Shown here piece by piece: positions 9,094 through 17,812 of a DNA stretch of 64,000 nucleotides; the stretch's first letter is position 1, and the number at the start of each line of letters is the position of its first letter. The notes under the pieces were generated by a model. The model was given only the letters and a program-made list of their open reading frames with translations. It searched no databases and had not been told where the DNA came from. Source of the DNA: Pseudomonas mohnii. Its GTDB lineage: Bacteria; Pseudomonadota; Gammaproteobacteria; Pseudomonadales; Pseudomonadaceae. The stretch spans positions 2,589,501 to 2,653,500 of the forward strand of contig NZ_FNRV01000001.1 in the NCBI RefSeq assembly GCF_900105115.1, in the 5' to 3' direction. The translations under genes and the position numbers were made by a program.

Positions 9094-9603
9094 CTACTGA
9101 ATGAAAGTAGTCGCACTTTCCGACTCTGTAAAAAAACGAAATACAGCCAATGTCAGCAACAAGCCCACGAGCAAAAACGGCGCGAAGGGTTGTTTCTTTG
9201 ACATTCCAGGCTGCAGATAGCGAAGGCGTCCTCTAAGCCTTTGACCGATATGGAGCCAGACGCTTGGCGCCAGCAGCAGCCAGCACACACTGGCCAATCC
9301 GGCACCGATGAACACGCCCAGCACATGCCGACCATCGGTCGCCAGACCCAGGGCGGTCATGAGTTTCACATCCCCCGCGCCCAGGCGCCGTATCGCATAA
9401 CCGGGCAGGGTGAACGCCAGCGCCAACAGGGCTGCCCAGCCGCCCTGTTCTGCGGGTGCGCCCACCCAGGTGGTTCCGCTCCACAGCATCCATGCCAGGG
9501 CCAACGCCCCTGCGCCAAGGGTCAAGCCATTGGCGATGTGCCGTTGCCGGGCATCCTGCGCTGCGCATAGCGTCAGCCAGATCAGTAGGACAAAGCTCTG
9601 CAT
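9094..9603 (-). CDS. fppA: Flp prepilin peptidase FppA (TadV/CpaA, A24 family)
   Basis: 169-residue polytopic aspartyl prepilin peptidase that processes Flp and the Tad pseudopilins. Both catalytic aspartates are visible: one in the N-terminal AAQDARQRHIAN and one in the GxGD motif (RRLGAGDVKLMTALGL). About five membrane segments. It lacks the N-terminal methylase domain of PilD, as usual for the TadV class. It is divergent from the pseudopilin gene at 9678 across a 74-bp gap that holds an inverted repeat, and it lies upstream of pprB on the same strand. Confidence 0.92.
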   Translation of the reverse strand: MQSFVLLIWLTLCAAQDARQRHIANGLTLGAGALALAWMLWSGTTWVGAPAEQGGWAALLALAFTLPGYAIRRLGAGDVKLMTALGLATDGRHVLGVFIGAGLASVCWLLLAPSVWLHIGQRLRGRLRYLQPGMSKKQPFAPFLLVGLLLTLAVFRFFTESESATTFIQ

Positions 9604-9641
9604 CCGGTAAAAAACGTCCGTTTTGGCTGAATGATTCTATG

Positions 9642-9664
9642 CTGACATTACCTAGTGATGTCAG
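9642..9664. promoter_or_regulatory. Inverted repeat between fppA and the pseudopilin gene
   Basis: Arms CTGACATTA (9642-9650) and TGATGTCAG (9656-9664) match at 8 of 9 positions around a 5-nt centre CCTAG. It fills most of the divergent fppA / pseudopilin intergenic region, so it is a candidate operator; the binding protein is unknown. Confidence 0.4.
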
Positions 9665-9677
9665 GGTAGACGCACTC

Positions 9678-10118
9678 ATGAAAACCAGCTTCCCGCGCAA
9701 GCAAAAAGGTGCCGCAGCGATTGAGTTCGCCTTGGTCTTCGTCATTTTTTTCGGCGTGTTTTACGCGATTGTCACGTACAGCCTGCCGCTGCTGCTGATG
9801 CAGTCGTTCAACCAGTCGACGGCCGAAGCCGTGCGCCGGAGCGTGGCACTGGACCCGAATACTCCCGGTTACGAAGCCCAGTTGAAGTCCACCGCCACGC
9901 AGGAACTGACCCGGCAACTGGCGTGGATTCCTGCGGGTCTGAACTTCAACGTTGCCACTGACGCAACCACCACCTATGTCGGCGGAGTCCTGAAGGTGAG
10001 CATCAACTACCCCACCAGTAAATTGAATGCAGTCATTCCGTTTCTGAACCTGCCGGGAATAGGTCAAGTGCCTGATTTGCCCGCGACCCTCACCGCCAGT
10101 TCGAGCCTGCAATTTTGA
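9678..10118 (+). CDS. TadE/TadF-family pseudopilin
   Basis: 146-residue TadE-like protein. The N-terminus KQKGAAAIEFALVFVIFFGVFYAIVTY has the pseudopilin pattern: Gly then AAAIEF with Glu at +5, then one membrane helix, so FppA should cleave after KQKG. The rest is periplasmic and rich in beta/Thr/Ala. It occupies the position of PA4294 in PAO1. The start may be ATG 9678 (used here) or ATG 9639, which adds 13 residues; neither has a strong ribosome site. The stop overlaps the TTG start of pprA. Confidence 0.8.
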   Translation: MKTSFPRKQKGAAAIEFALVFVIFFGVFYAIVTYSLPLLLMQSFNQSTAEAVRRSVALDPNTPGYEAQLKSTATQELTRQLAWIPAGLNFNVATDATTTYVGGVLKVSINYPTSKLNAVIPFLNLPGIGQVPDLPATLTASSSLQF

Positions 10119-12868
10119 GTGCCGGGGATAAACTCTTCGGGCGTTTGCTCAACCGCCACCCGCCTCCGCCCCTGGAGGCCCTGCAAGCGCCGAGCATGCC
10201 CGGAGTCGGCTTACAGATGCATCTGGACACCGAAGGTCGCGTGTTGCACCTGACCGGGCCGCTGCGACACGTGCTGGCCCAGCAGGTACCCGGCGCCCAG
10301 GCCCCGCATCTGCTCGACTTTTTGCTGCCGCACTGCGGCCTCGTCGTCGAAGGCTCCCCCGCCGATTGGCAGGGCCAGGCCCTGGACCTGGACTTTTACA
10401 CCCTCAGTGGTCAAACCCTGCACTTGCGCGGCTGGGTCCAGCCGTTGGCCGATGGCTGGCTGCTGCAGTTGCTGGACATCGGCGATCTGCTACTTGAGCG
10501 CCGGCAATCGCGGGTGAGCGAACAATGCCGATTGCTCTCGGTGCAGATCAGCGAGCAGTTGCGCCTGTGCAGCCTGACGCGCTTGCCCGAAGTCCTGTCC
10601 GATCAACTGCAAAGCCTGGCCCAGCGTTTTCACGTCCCCTGCATCGCCCTGGCATTGCTCGACGAGCAAGAACAGGGCTGGCAGATTCACCAGCATTTTG
10701 CAGGCCTCGATGCGCCGCAACTGTGGCACACCGGACAGCGGCTGGGGACCGGCCTGGACAGCCTGAACGGCTCAGCGCCGCAGCACCTGAACCCTGTCGA
10801 ACACCCCCGTCTGCAAGCCATCTTTGGCAACGCCGAGGGGTTCGTCGTGCCATATCACGATGCTCAAGGCGTGGCGGCCTGGTTGCTGTGTGGTTGCTAT
10901 CCGGTGCAGCAACGGGCCCCTGATGTCAGCGAGCGCGATTGGCTGCAATTGGCCGCCGCGCTCGCCGGCCCCTTGTTGGAACGCTCCCGCGAGCACCGGC
11001 ACCACCTGCAAATGGAGCGCCTGGAATCGCTGCAGGGTTTGCTGGGCGCCGGCTGGTGGGAAGTGTTCAGCGACAGGGCCGAGGTGCAACTGGCGCCCTC
11101 GCTGGCCAGCACCCTGAACCTTGCCAGCGAGCGTTTAGCGCTGAACGACTGGCTCGATCAGGTGCATCCCGCTGACCGCGAAGAACTGCACAGTCGCTTG
11201 CAAGACCTGCTGGACGAAGGCACGCCGTTACTGCTGTGCGTGCGTTTCTATCGCCCCGACGCCGCGCTGCCGCCGAGCTGGTATCGCTTGCAAGGCCAGG
11301 CCCTGGGTGTGGGCCGCCATCGGCGCCTGGTGGGTTTCATGCTCGACATCAGCGACATCAAAAACCAGGAACAACACGCCGCCGCCGCACACGCACGCCT
11401 GGACAATCTGATCGCCAGTTCGCCCGCGGTGATTTACGTGCAGCGTTATGGGGAAGGCGCGTTGCAACCGACGTTCTTCAGCGACAGCCTGCTGCCGCTG
11501 CTCGGCTGGACGCTCGCCGATTGCGCCACGACTGCGTTGGTTGAACGGGTGCACCCCGAAGACCGTGATCGTTATTTCGAGCGTACCCGGCAACTGCTGC
11601 GTGAAGGCTCGGTGCGCGCCCGCTATCGACTGCGTGACAGTCGTGGCGATTACCATTGGTTGCTCGACGAGGCCAAGCTGCTGCGCGACGACCTGGGTCT
11701 GCCGGTGGAAGCCGTGGGCCTGTGGCTGGATGTCACCGAAGCGACCGTGGCGGCCGAACAGGTCAAGCAAAGCGAAGAGCGCTATCGGATTCTGGTGGAA
11801 GACTCTCCGGCGATGATCTGCCGATACCGCCCCGACCTGTCCCTGACCTTCGGCAACCGGCCACTGGCGGCGTATCTTGAGTGCACGCCCGAGCAACTGC
11901 CGGGGCTGAACCTGGGCAACTGGATGTCGCCGCAACAGCGCGAATCCTTCCTCCAGCGCCTGACCCGGCTGAGCCCGGAGTTCCCGGTCAGCACCGCGGA
12001 AATCAACCTGCAATTGCCGGGACGGGAACACGCCTGGTGGGTCTGGTCGGATCGCGGGGTGTTCGACGAGCAGGGCCAGTTGCTGGAGATTCAGGCCGTG
12101 GGCCGCGACAACACCGAAGTCCGGCGCTCCCAGCAGCAACTGACCCAAAGCGCAAAAATGGCCACCCTCGGCGAAATGGCCACCGGCCTGGCCCACGAAA
12201 TCAACCAGCCTCTGAACGTGATGCGCATGGCGATCATCAATGTGCTCAAGCGCCTGGGCAACGGCGACGTGCAGGTCGATTACCTGACCGACAAGCTCAA
12301 TCGCATCGATGCGCAGGTACAGCGCGCCGCGCGGGTAGTCGATCACATGCGGGTGTTCGGCCGCCGCTCGGAGATCGAGCAACAACCGTTCAATCCGGCC
12401 CAGGCCATCGAAGGCACGCTGTCGTTATTGGCCGAAGGCATGCGTGGCAAAGGGGTGGAACTGCGCATCAGCGAAACCGGGTTCGAGGTGCAAGTGCGCG
12501 GTTACGTGGATCAGCTTGAACAAGTATTGATCAACCTGATGGTCAACGCCCGGGATGCCTTGCTGAGCAAGCGTGAAACCAACCCCGAATTCAAACCGTG
12601 GATCGCGGTGTATGCCGAACGTGACCCGCAGTCGGTGCGCCTGTGGGTCGAGGACAACGGCGGCGGCATCGACCCGCGACTGCTGGAACGGATTTTCGAA
12701 CCGTTCTTCACCACCAAACCGGTCGGGATCGGCACCGGGCTCGGCCTGTCGGTGAGCTACGGCATCGTCGAAAACATGGGTGGCAAACTGAGCGTGCGCA
12801 ACTCCACCGAGGGTGCGCGGTTTTGTATCGAGTTGCCGGTTGTGCAGGAGGATCAAATCACCAGGTAG
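10115..12868 (+). CDS. pprA: PAS/GAF sensor histidine kinase PprA
   Basis: 917-residue sensor kinase, partner of PprB. No clear membrane helix, so probably cytoplasmic. In order: an N-terminal PAS-like region (about 20-130), a GAF-like domain (about 150-300), three PAS domains (about 310-420, 425-550, 555-675), then a HisKA with the H-box [20 protein letters not shown] (His about 694) and an HATPase with N-box [12 protein letters not shown]1 VEDNGGGID and [16 protein letters not shown]. The start is the unusual TTG at 10115, overlapping the pseudopilin stop, so translation is probably coupled; the next in-frame ATG is 27 codons in. The 3' end overlaps convergent tadG by 16 nt. Confidence 0.9.
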   Translation: MSAGDKLFGRLLNRHPPPPLEALQAPSMPGVGLQMHLDTEGRVLHLTGPLRHVLAQQVPGAQAPHLLDFLLPHCGLVVEGSPADWQGQALDLDFYTLSGQTLHLRGWVQPLADGWLLQLLDIGDLLLERRQSRVSEQCRLLSVQISEQLRLCSLTRLPEVLSDQLQSLAQRFHVPCIALALLDEQEQGWQIHQHFAGLDAPQLWHTGQRLGTGLDSLNGSAPQHLNPVEHPRLQAIFGNAEGFVVPYHDAQGVAAWLLCGCYPVQQRAPDVSERDWLQLAAALAGPLLERSREHRHHLQMERLESLQGLLGAGWWEVFSDRAEVQLAPSLASTLNLASERLALNDWLDQVHPADREELHSRLQDLLDEGTPLLLCVRFYRPDAALPPSWYRLQGQALGVGRHRRLVGFMLDISDIKNQEQHAAAAHARLDNLIASSPAVIYVQRYGEGALQPTFFSDSLLPLLGWTLADCATTALVERVHPEDRDRYFERTRQLLREGSVRARYRLRDSRGDYHWLLDEAKLLRDDLGLPVEAVGLWLDVTEATVAAEQVKQSEERYRILVEDSPAMICRYRPDLSLTFGNRPLAAYLECTPEQLPGLNLGNWMSPQQRESFLQRLTRLSPEFPVSTAEINLQLPGREHAWWVWSDRGVFDEQGQLLEIQAVGRDNTEVRRSQQQLTQSAKMATLGEMATGLAHEINQPLNVMRMAIINVLKRLGNGDVQVDYLTDKLNRIDAQVQRAARVVDHMRVFGRRSEIEQQPFNPAQAIEGTLSLLAEGMRGKGVELRISETGFEVQVRGYVDQLEQVLINLMVNARDALLSKRETNPEFKPWIAVYAERDPQSVRLWVEDNGGGIDPRLLERIFEPFFTTKPVGIGTGLGLSVSYGIVENMGGKLSVRNSTEGARFCIELPVVQEDQITR

Positions 12869-14775
12869 GCTTTGCCTTTCTCGCCGCAGGTCAGGTTGAA
12901 GCCGACGTCAACCTTGTTGATGTCGATCCCCAGGTTCATCAACAGGCTGTTCACGATCGGGTCGACCAGCGGCGCCAACAGGCCACTGATGGCCGATGCC
13001 AACAGCGCGACGACGTCGGACAGCGTCGACAGCAACGTACTCAACAAACTGCCCAACAGACTGCCGATGGTGGGCGTGTGTTGAATCAGCGTGATCCCGC
13101 CGAGTGTGCCCTTCAGACTGCCGACCACACCCGACACCATCACCGGGTGCGTCGGGTCCGCAGACACATTGATCTCATGGGGATTGGCAAAGGTGTAATT
13201 GGGCTCGGTGGTGCCGGCGACCGGGCTGTCGATCATGATTTCGCTGCCGCCACCGCCGAAAGGGGTTCGTGCGCCACACCCTGAGAAATTGCAGGTTTTC
13301 GAACCGATATCGACCAGCGTCAGCGGCGACAGGCTTTGAGCCGGCGACGACGATAGCCAGATGGCGTCGTCGATCTGGCCGACCTTGACCTGCACTGCGG
13401 AAATGTTGGTGGTGGCGGTGAGGCTTTTGTTGGTCGGGCTGGCGCAGGAATAGTCCGTGACGTAACTGCTGCCCGTGCCGGCTTCAATGCCGAGATCGAG
13501 GTTGAGCCCTTTGGGCAGTATCTGCAGGTCGGTCTGGGTGCAATTGCCCAGGAGGCAACCGGGCGCCAGCAGTGTGTTGACCAGCCCCACCACCGGGCTC
13601 AACAGCGAGTTGACCAACTGCAGCACGGCATTGATCACCGACAGGTCCACCGACACCAGGATGCGAACCTGCGCAGTGCGCACGTAGATTCTGTTCACGC
13701 CCAGCGGCGCTGCTTTCGCCAGCGCCGGGTCACCGACCGCCGAGAATTGCGGCGGTTGAATGACCTTGATGCGGGTAGTCACGCCCGCCAGTCCCAATAC
13801 ATTGACTGGCAACACAGCGGTCACCGCGCTGTTCTTGTTGGCCAGTTGAACGAACCCCTGAATCAATTGAAACAACTGCACCGTAGCGTCCAGCCCTGCC
13901 GCCTGCGTACCGGTTTGCAGCTGAAGCAAATCACCCAGTTTGATGGGCGAAGCGCTGGTGGCGGCTACCTGCAAGTTGGCCAGCGCGGTGGTGACGGTCG
14001 CCGTGGCACCGTTGAGGTTCACCACGGTGGCCGCAGCCTTGATGAACTGGGTGACGCTGCCTTGCGTGTTCAACAGCGTGGTGTAGTTGCCGGCCGACAC
14101 GCCCAGTTCGAGGGCGAGCTGGTCCATGAATTTGAGCAAGTTGATATCGGTCTTGACCAAGCCATCCCAGCCGCCAACGGTCAGGTTGACATTGCCCCCC
14201 AGCAGCGTCGAGAACAACGGATTCAAGAGGCTGGATTGTGAGCTATCGACGCCCAACAGGGTGCTGCGGATACTCAATTGCGCCAGTGAGATCTTGGGTT
14301 CGGCGGCGACGGCCGTGGCGCTGAGCCGGGTCGTGAGGCTGGCCGGCCCACCGGAGAGCAATGCGCCGATACCGGCCGCGACGCTGGTGGCCACCGTGCG
14401 GGTGGCGATGACTTGAACGGCAGCGGACTTCTTCGGGTCGGCGCTGAAGGCGCGCAAGTGATCGGCGCCGATCTGCAAGGTGCCGCAACTGACGGTCAGC
14501 GTGTTGTCGGCGTTGACGGTAAAACCGTTACGGGTAGCGCTTTGGGTGGCGTAAGCGGTGGCACTCGCCCCGGACAAGCAGTTGCCATCGCGGGTCACCG
14601 CCTCCAGTGCGGCGGTGTCTGCTACGCGCTGCAGTTTGCGCTGCTCCAGGTAAAGCCTGCCGCTATCGATCACCAACAGCATGAAACCCAGCGCCAGCGC
14701 CAGCGTACCGGCAGCCATCAAACCAATCGCCCCCCGTTGCCGGGCCGGGCCGCGAAACTGCAAGCAGGGAGACAT
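12853..14775 (-). CDS. tadG: Tad pilus assembly protein TadG
   Basis: 640-residue TadG-like protein. The N-terminus RQRGAIGLMAAGTLALALGFMLLVIDSGRLYLEQRKLQRVADTAALE (residues about 13-60) is the TadG/Flp-pilus signature: a single anchor helix followed by the DSGRL..R.LQ..AD.AAL motif. The long remainder is periplasmic, rich in Leu/Val/Thr/Asn, with several Cys that may form disulfides. AAAGGAG precedes the ATG. It lies apart from the main tad operon and is transcribed convergently with pprA. In PAO1 tadG (PA4297) sits beside pprB, so the order here is rearranged. Confidence 0.88.
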   Translation of the reverse strand: MSPCLQFRGPARQRGAIGLMAAGTLALALGFMLLVIDSGRLYLEQRKLQRVADTAALEAVTRDGNCLSGASATAYATQSATRNGFTVNADNTLTVSCGTLQIGADHLRAFSADPKKSAAVQVIATRTVATSVAAGIGALLSGGPASLTTRLSATAVAAEPKISLAQLSIRSTLLGVDSSQSSLLNPLFSTLLGGNVNLTVGGWDGLVKTDINLLKFMDQLALELGVSAGNYTTLLNTQGSVTQFIKAAATVVNLNGATATVTTALANLQVAATSASPIKLGDLLQLQTGTQAAGLDATVQLFQLIQGFVQLANKNSAVTAVLPVNVLGLAGVTTRIKVIQPPQFSAVGDPALAKAAPLGVNRIYVRTAQVRILVSVDLSVINAVLQLVNSLLSPVVGLVNTLLAPGCLLGNCTQTDLQILPKGLNLDLGIEAGTGSSYVTDYSCASPTNKSLTATTNISAVQVKVGQIDDAIWLSSSPAQSLSPLTLVDIGSKTCNFSGCGARTPFGGGGSEIMIDSPVAGTTEPNYTFANPHEINVSADPTHPVMVSGVVGSLKGTLGGITLIQHTPTIGSLLGSLLSTLLSTLSDVVALLASAISGLLAPLVDPIVNSLLMNLGIDINKVDVGFNLTCGEKGKAYLVI

Positions 14776-14887
14776 CGAGCACTCCTTTGCCGGCGCACTG
14801 CCGAGCGCGACCTCCGTTGGTGTGAAGCAGTGTAGACAAGGGAAATCAGGACTGCTGGCAACTCGCCATCGCAGACAACAAAAATTC

Positions 14888-14912
14888 CTGTGGGAGCTGG
14901 CTTGCCAGCGAA
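14888..14912. repeat. REP palindrome (single)
   Basis: A 25-bp element beginning CTGTGGGAGCTGGC and ending TGCCAGCGAA, with internal dyad symmetry. It is identical to one arm of the REP pair at 61829-61892. It lies between tadG and the DUF4136 gene, both on the minus strand, where no gene is seen for 183 bp. Confidence 0.85.
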
Positions 14913-14958
14913 GAGGCCCTCAAGCGCAATGCACCACTCAAGGCCGGCTGTGTTGTAT

Positions 14959-15516
14959 TTATCTTGGCGGATAGTTGGACAGTATCCGGGTGACCGTTTC
15001 GCGTATCGCATCGCTGCGGTCCGAAGGGTTCGGTGTGCGGCTGAGTATCTGCTCGTCACTGCCGCGCCACACCAGTTTGCCGTCCTTGCCATCGAGCAGA
15101 TCGATCTGGAGAGTGGCGACCTTGTAGGGAACCACGCGGGTTTCGTTGTACATCGGCGCGCCCCAATAGCCGTTCCAGGGATTACCCCAACCGCCGCCAT
15201 AGTTGGTGGTGATCTGCTGCTGGCGCTCCTCGACAATCAGGTAGGTCTGCACATTCAAATCGCCCTTGGCATCTGCGGCAGCCGGGCGCAGGCCACGCTG
15301 ATCCAGTTGATCGGCCACCGACTGGCGCACGCGCTGTTCGGTCAGGTCACTCTTGATCCGTGGGTCGTCGGGGCGATATTGCAGGGCGGGCTCTTTCCAG
15401 CTCCAGCTGCGATAGGCGGAGAAATCGCGGCTGGCGTCGAAGTCATGATTGACCTGATTGGCGGCGCAGGCACTGAGCAGCGCAGCCACTGCCAGTACAA
15501 CGAAACGGCGGAACAT
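14959..15516 (-). CDS. DUF4136 lipoprotein (copy 2)
   Basis: 185-residue lipoprotein with lipobox LLSAC (MFRRFVVLAVAALLSACAAN). The DUF4136 core runs from NHDFDASRDFSAYRSWSWKEP (split at about 24-44) through a Gly/Trp/Asn-rich loop GGGWGNPWNGYWGAP to VATLQIDLLDGKDGKLVWRG and an AIRETV..IL..YPP tail. It resembles the next gene (15571-16188) along its whole length, so the two are a tandem duplication. The function is unknown; probably an envelope protein. GGAG lies before the ATG. Confidence 0.8.
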   Translation of the reverse strand: MFRRFVVLAVAALLSACAANQVNHDFDASRDFSAYRSWSWKEPALQYRPDDPRIKSDLTEQRVRQSVADQLDQRGLRPAAADAKGDLNVQTYLIVEERQQQITTNYGGGWGNPWNGYWGAPMYNETRVVPYKVATLQIDLLDGKDGKLVWRGSDEQILSRTPNPSDRSDAIRETVTRILSNYPPR

Positions 15517-15570
15517 GATGATTCTCCGGTAGAAGGCATGAACCTGCGAAACGCTCCATAACGACAGAAG

Positions 15571-16188
15571 CTAACTCGGAGGATACGCCGACATTGCCTT
15601 TTCCACAGCCTCCCGAATCGCATCGGCCTGTTCCATCTGCGTGCCTTTGCGCAGGGTTTCGGCGCTGGAACTCCAGACCGGCTGGCCGCTTTGTGCGTCG
15701 AACATATCGACCTGCACTACCACGACCTGTTCCTGATAAGTACGGATGATCGGCACCGTGTTGTACATGCCAACGCCGTTGCCATAACCGCCGTGACCGC
15801 CGTAGTAGCCGCCGCCGTAATAGCCATAGTCATCCTGGACCTGGCGCAGGCGGGTTTCCAGGCGCAGGTTGGCGCTGACAAACAAGTCCGCCGGGCGATT
15901 GTCATGCAGCGGGCGCAAGCCGCGCTGATCGAGGGCATTGCTGACCGCTTCGGCGACCTGCGCCGAGTCGGCCCATGCGCTGCCCGGCGGCAGTTGCCCA
16001 TTGAGCCAGGCCCAACTGCGGTAACGACCATAATCACGTGGCGCAGCCGGGTAAGCGCTGCGATCGAAGGTGTTGGCTGCCTGAGGCGGCGCCGGTGGCA
16101 AAGGGTTGGAGGTTGCCACATAGGGGTTGCTGCCCTGACACGCCGCCAACCCCAGACACAGAACTAACAACCCTGAACGACTGCTCAT
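15571..16188 (-). CDS. DUF4136 lipoprotein (copy 1)
   Basis: 205-residue lipoprotein ([20 protein letters not shown], lipobox GLAAC). It shares with its neighbour the [10 protein letters not shown] start of the DUF4136 domain, the [10 protein letters not shown] motif ([11 protein letters not shown] in the neighbour), [20 protein letters not shown] and [18 protein letters not shown]. The central loop is a Tyr/Gly run ([18 protein letters not shown]) in place of the Trp/Asn-rich loop of copy 2. CGGAG lies 6 nt before the ATG. The two genes are 54 bp apart and are probably cotranscribed with cmoM upstream, which ends 12 bp from this start. Confidence 0.8.
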   Translation of the reverse strand: MSSRSGLLVLCLGLAACQGSNPYVATSNPLPPAPPQAANTFDRSAYPAAPRDYGRYRSWAWLNGQLPPGSAWADSAQVAEAVSNALDQRGLRPLHDNRPADLFVSANLRLETRLRQVQDDYGYYGGGYYGGHGGYGNGVGMYNTVPIIRTYQEQVVVVQVDMFDAQSGQPVWSSSAETLRKGTQMEQADAIREAVEKAMSAYPPS

Positions 16189-16200
16189 TTCATACTCCGA

Positions 16201-16950
16201 TCAGACCGGCCGACAAATCCAGTGCAAATAACGCCCAAGCCCGGCAAAGCTTGGGTGACGACGATGGGCCAGTTCCATTTCCAGCAAGTCCACCAGCTCG
16301 GCGCGGGCCTGGAATTCCACCGGCATGTAATCGTGAAAAACCCGAACGCCGCTCTGGGTTTCGACTTGCCACAGACCTTCAAGTTGCGCCGCCAACTCCC
16401 GTGGATCAAGGGGCTGTTGCGGGGTCAGGCTTTGCTTCTCGCCCGCCATGTCGTTCTTGCGCATCTTGCGGAAATGGCCCTTGAGCAAGTTGCGGTAGAT
16501 CAGCGCATCACGGTTATAAAAGGCCAGGGAGAGCCAGCCGTCTGCCTTGGTCAGTTGATGCAGCACCGGCAGGATCGCGTGGGGTTCGGCCAGCCACTCC
16601 AGCACCGCATGACAGAGCACCAGATCGTAAGGTTCGTTGAGTTGGCCGAGCAGATCCTGCCAGGGCGCCTGAATGAACGTTGCCGCTTGCCCGGCCTCGG
16701 CGAAGCGCTGGCGGGCGCCTTCGAGCATGGGCTCGGCGGGTTCGGCCAGCGTCACCTGGTGGCCGCGTTGTGCCAGCCACAGCGACATGTGGCCAAGGCC
16801 GGCACCGATGTCCAGTACGCGCAGCGGGCGATCCGGCAAGGTTTCGGCCAGATCCGCCTGCAGCACTGCCAGCCGGATCGCACCTTTGGCGCCGCCGTAT
16901 ATTTTTTCGGCGAAGCGGGTCGCCAACTGGTCGAAATGACGATCGCTCAT
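16201..16950 (-). CDS. cmoM: tRNA 5-carboxymethoxyuridine methyltransferase CmoM
   Basis: 249-residue SAM-dependent methyltransferase. It matches E. coli CmoM (SmtA) along its length: the opening DRHFDQLATRFAEKIYGGAKG, SAM motif I VLDIGAGLGHMSLWLA, LVLCHAVLEWLAEPHAILPV, FYNRDALIYRNLLKGHF and GVRVFHDYM. CmoM methylates cmo5U34 of tRNA to mcmo5U. The ATG and the stop of the upstream pyrophosphohydrolase gene overlap by one base (TGATG), so the two are coupled. Confidence 0.88.
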   Translation of the reverse strand: MSDRHFDQLATRFAEKIYGGAKGAIRLAVLQADLAETLPDRPLRVLDIGAGLGHMSLWLAQRGHQVTLAEPAEPMLEGARQRFAEAGQAATFIQAPWQDLLGQLNEPYDLVLCHAVLEWLAEPHAILPVLHQLTKADGWLSLAFYNRDALIYRNLLKGHFRKMRKNDMAGEKQSLTPQQPLDPRELAAQLEGLWQVETQSGVRVFHDYMPVEFQARAELVDLLEMELAHRRHPSFAGLGRYLHWICRPV

Positions 16951-17252
16951 CAGCTGAATCTCCGTTCGCTGTCCGCCAGTTTGCTGCGCACCACTTCATT
17001 CATGTCCAGACCCAACTCGCTGCACAACAGCAATAGATAGAGGACGATGTCGCCGACTTCCTGCCCGGCATGGGCCAGTTGGTCCGCCGGCAACTGGCGC
17101 GACTGGTCTTCGGTCAGCCACTGGAAAATTTCCAACAGCTCGGACATTTCGACGCTCGCGGCCATGGCCAGGTTTTTCGGGCTGTGAAATTGCCGCCAGT
17201 CATTGCGGTCACGGATGGCGTGCAGGCGTTCGGTCAGTTCAACAAGGTTCAT
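16950..17252 (-). CDS. MazG-like nucleotide pyrophosphohydrolase
   Basis: 100-residue all-helical NTP pyrophosphohydrolase of the MazG/dCTPase (RS21-C6-like) group. The metal-binding motif is present: EMSELLEIFQWL (E..E) and EVGDIVLYLLLL (E..D). Such enzymes hydrolyse (d)NTPs, often non-canonical ones, to the monophosphate. I chose ATG 17252 with CAGGAG about 8 nt upstream; a longer frame from 17348 has no support. It is coupled to cmoM by a one-base overlap. Confidence 0.85.
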   Translation of the reverse strand: MNLVELTERLHAIRDRNDWRQFHSPKNLAMAASVEMSELLEIFQWLTEDQSRQLPADQLAHAGQEVGDIVLYLLLLCSELGLDMNEVVRSKLADSERRFS

Positions 17253-17445
17253 CGGGCTCTCCTGAAGGCGTATAGCTTCGGGGGGATGGCGGATGAAGGC
17301 AAGCGGCAGTGGTGAGTCGTGGTCACGGGGTCGTTCCCACAGCGGCAAGACAACCCTCTATGCTTGTGGGGAACCCGGCACCGCAATCGACAGCCCAAGG
17401 CTCAAGTCCGGCAACCCCGCCTTTCATTATCAGGACGCTCATTCC

Positions 17446-17739
17446 ATGCAGGTAGAAGGTTTTTTCGAATGGCTCGGCCAGGCCCTCGGTTCCGTCATCC
17501 GTTTCATCGTTGATGGCCTCAGCGGCTTGTTCCAGATGATGAGCCGCGCCAGCAGCAATTTTGTCGAAGGCTTGTCCCGCGCCCTGGGCATGGACACGTC
17601 GATCATCAGCATCGCCACGCTGATCCTGGGACTGGTGCTGTTGTGGTCGGCGATCCGCGCGTTCATGAGCGCCTCGTTCATCATGGGGATCATCTGGTTG
17701 ATGCTGGGCCTCTGGTTGTTGAGCTGGGTGGTTCACTAA
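17446..17739 (+). CDS. Small membrane protein of unknown function
   Basis: 97 residues. The first half is amphipathic (MQVEGFFEWLGQALGSVIRF, then GLFQMMSRASSNFVEGLSRALGM); the second half has two hydrophobic segments (IISIATLILGLVLLWSAI and FIMGIIWLMLGLWLLSWVV). I do not recognise a named family. ATG 17446 has a modest AGGA about 10 nt upstream, and a longer frame from 17293 runs through non-coding-looking sequence. It is followed by the MATE gene on the same strand after 73 bp. Confidence 0.65.
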   Translation: MQVEGFFEWLGQALGSVIRFIVDGLSGLFQMMSRASSNFVEGLSRALGMDTSIISIATLILGLVLLWSAIRAFMSASFIMGIIWLMLGLWLLSWVVH

Positions 17740-17812
17740 CACCCTCGCTCCTACAATGGATCGCGGCAATCCAAAATGTGTCGTTACAATGCCCGCTCCT
17801 CAAGGAGCCTGC

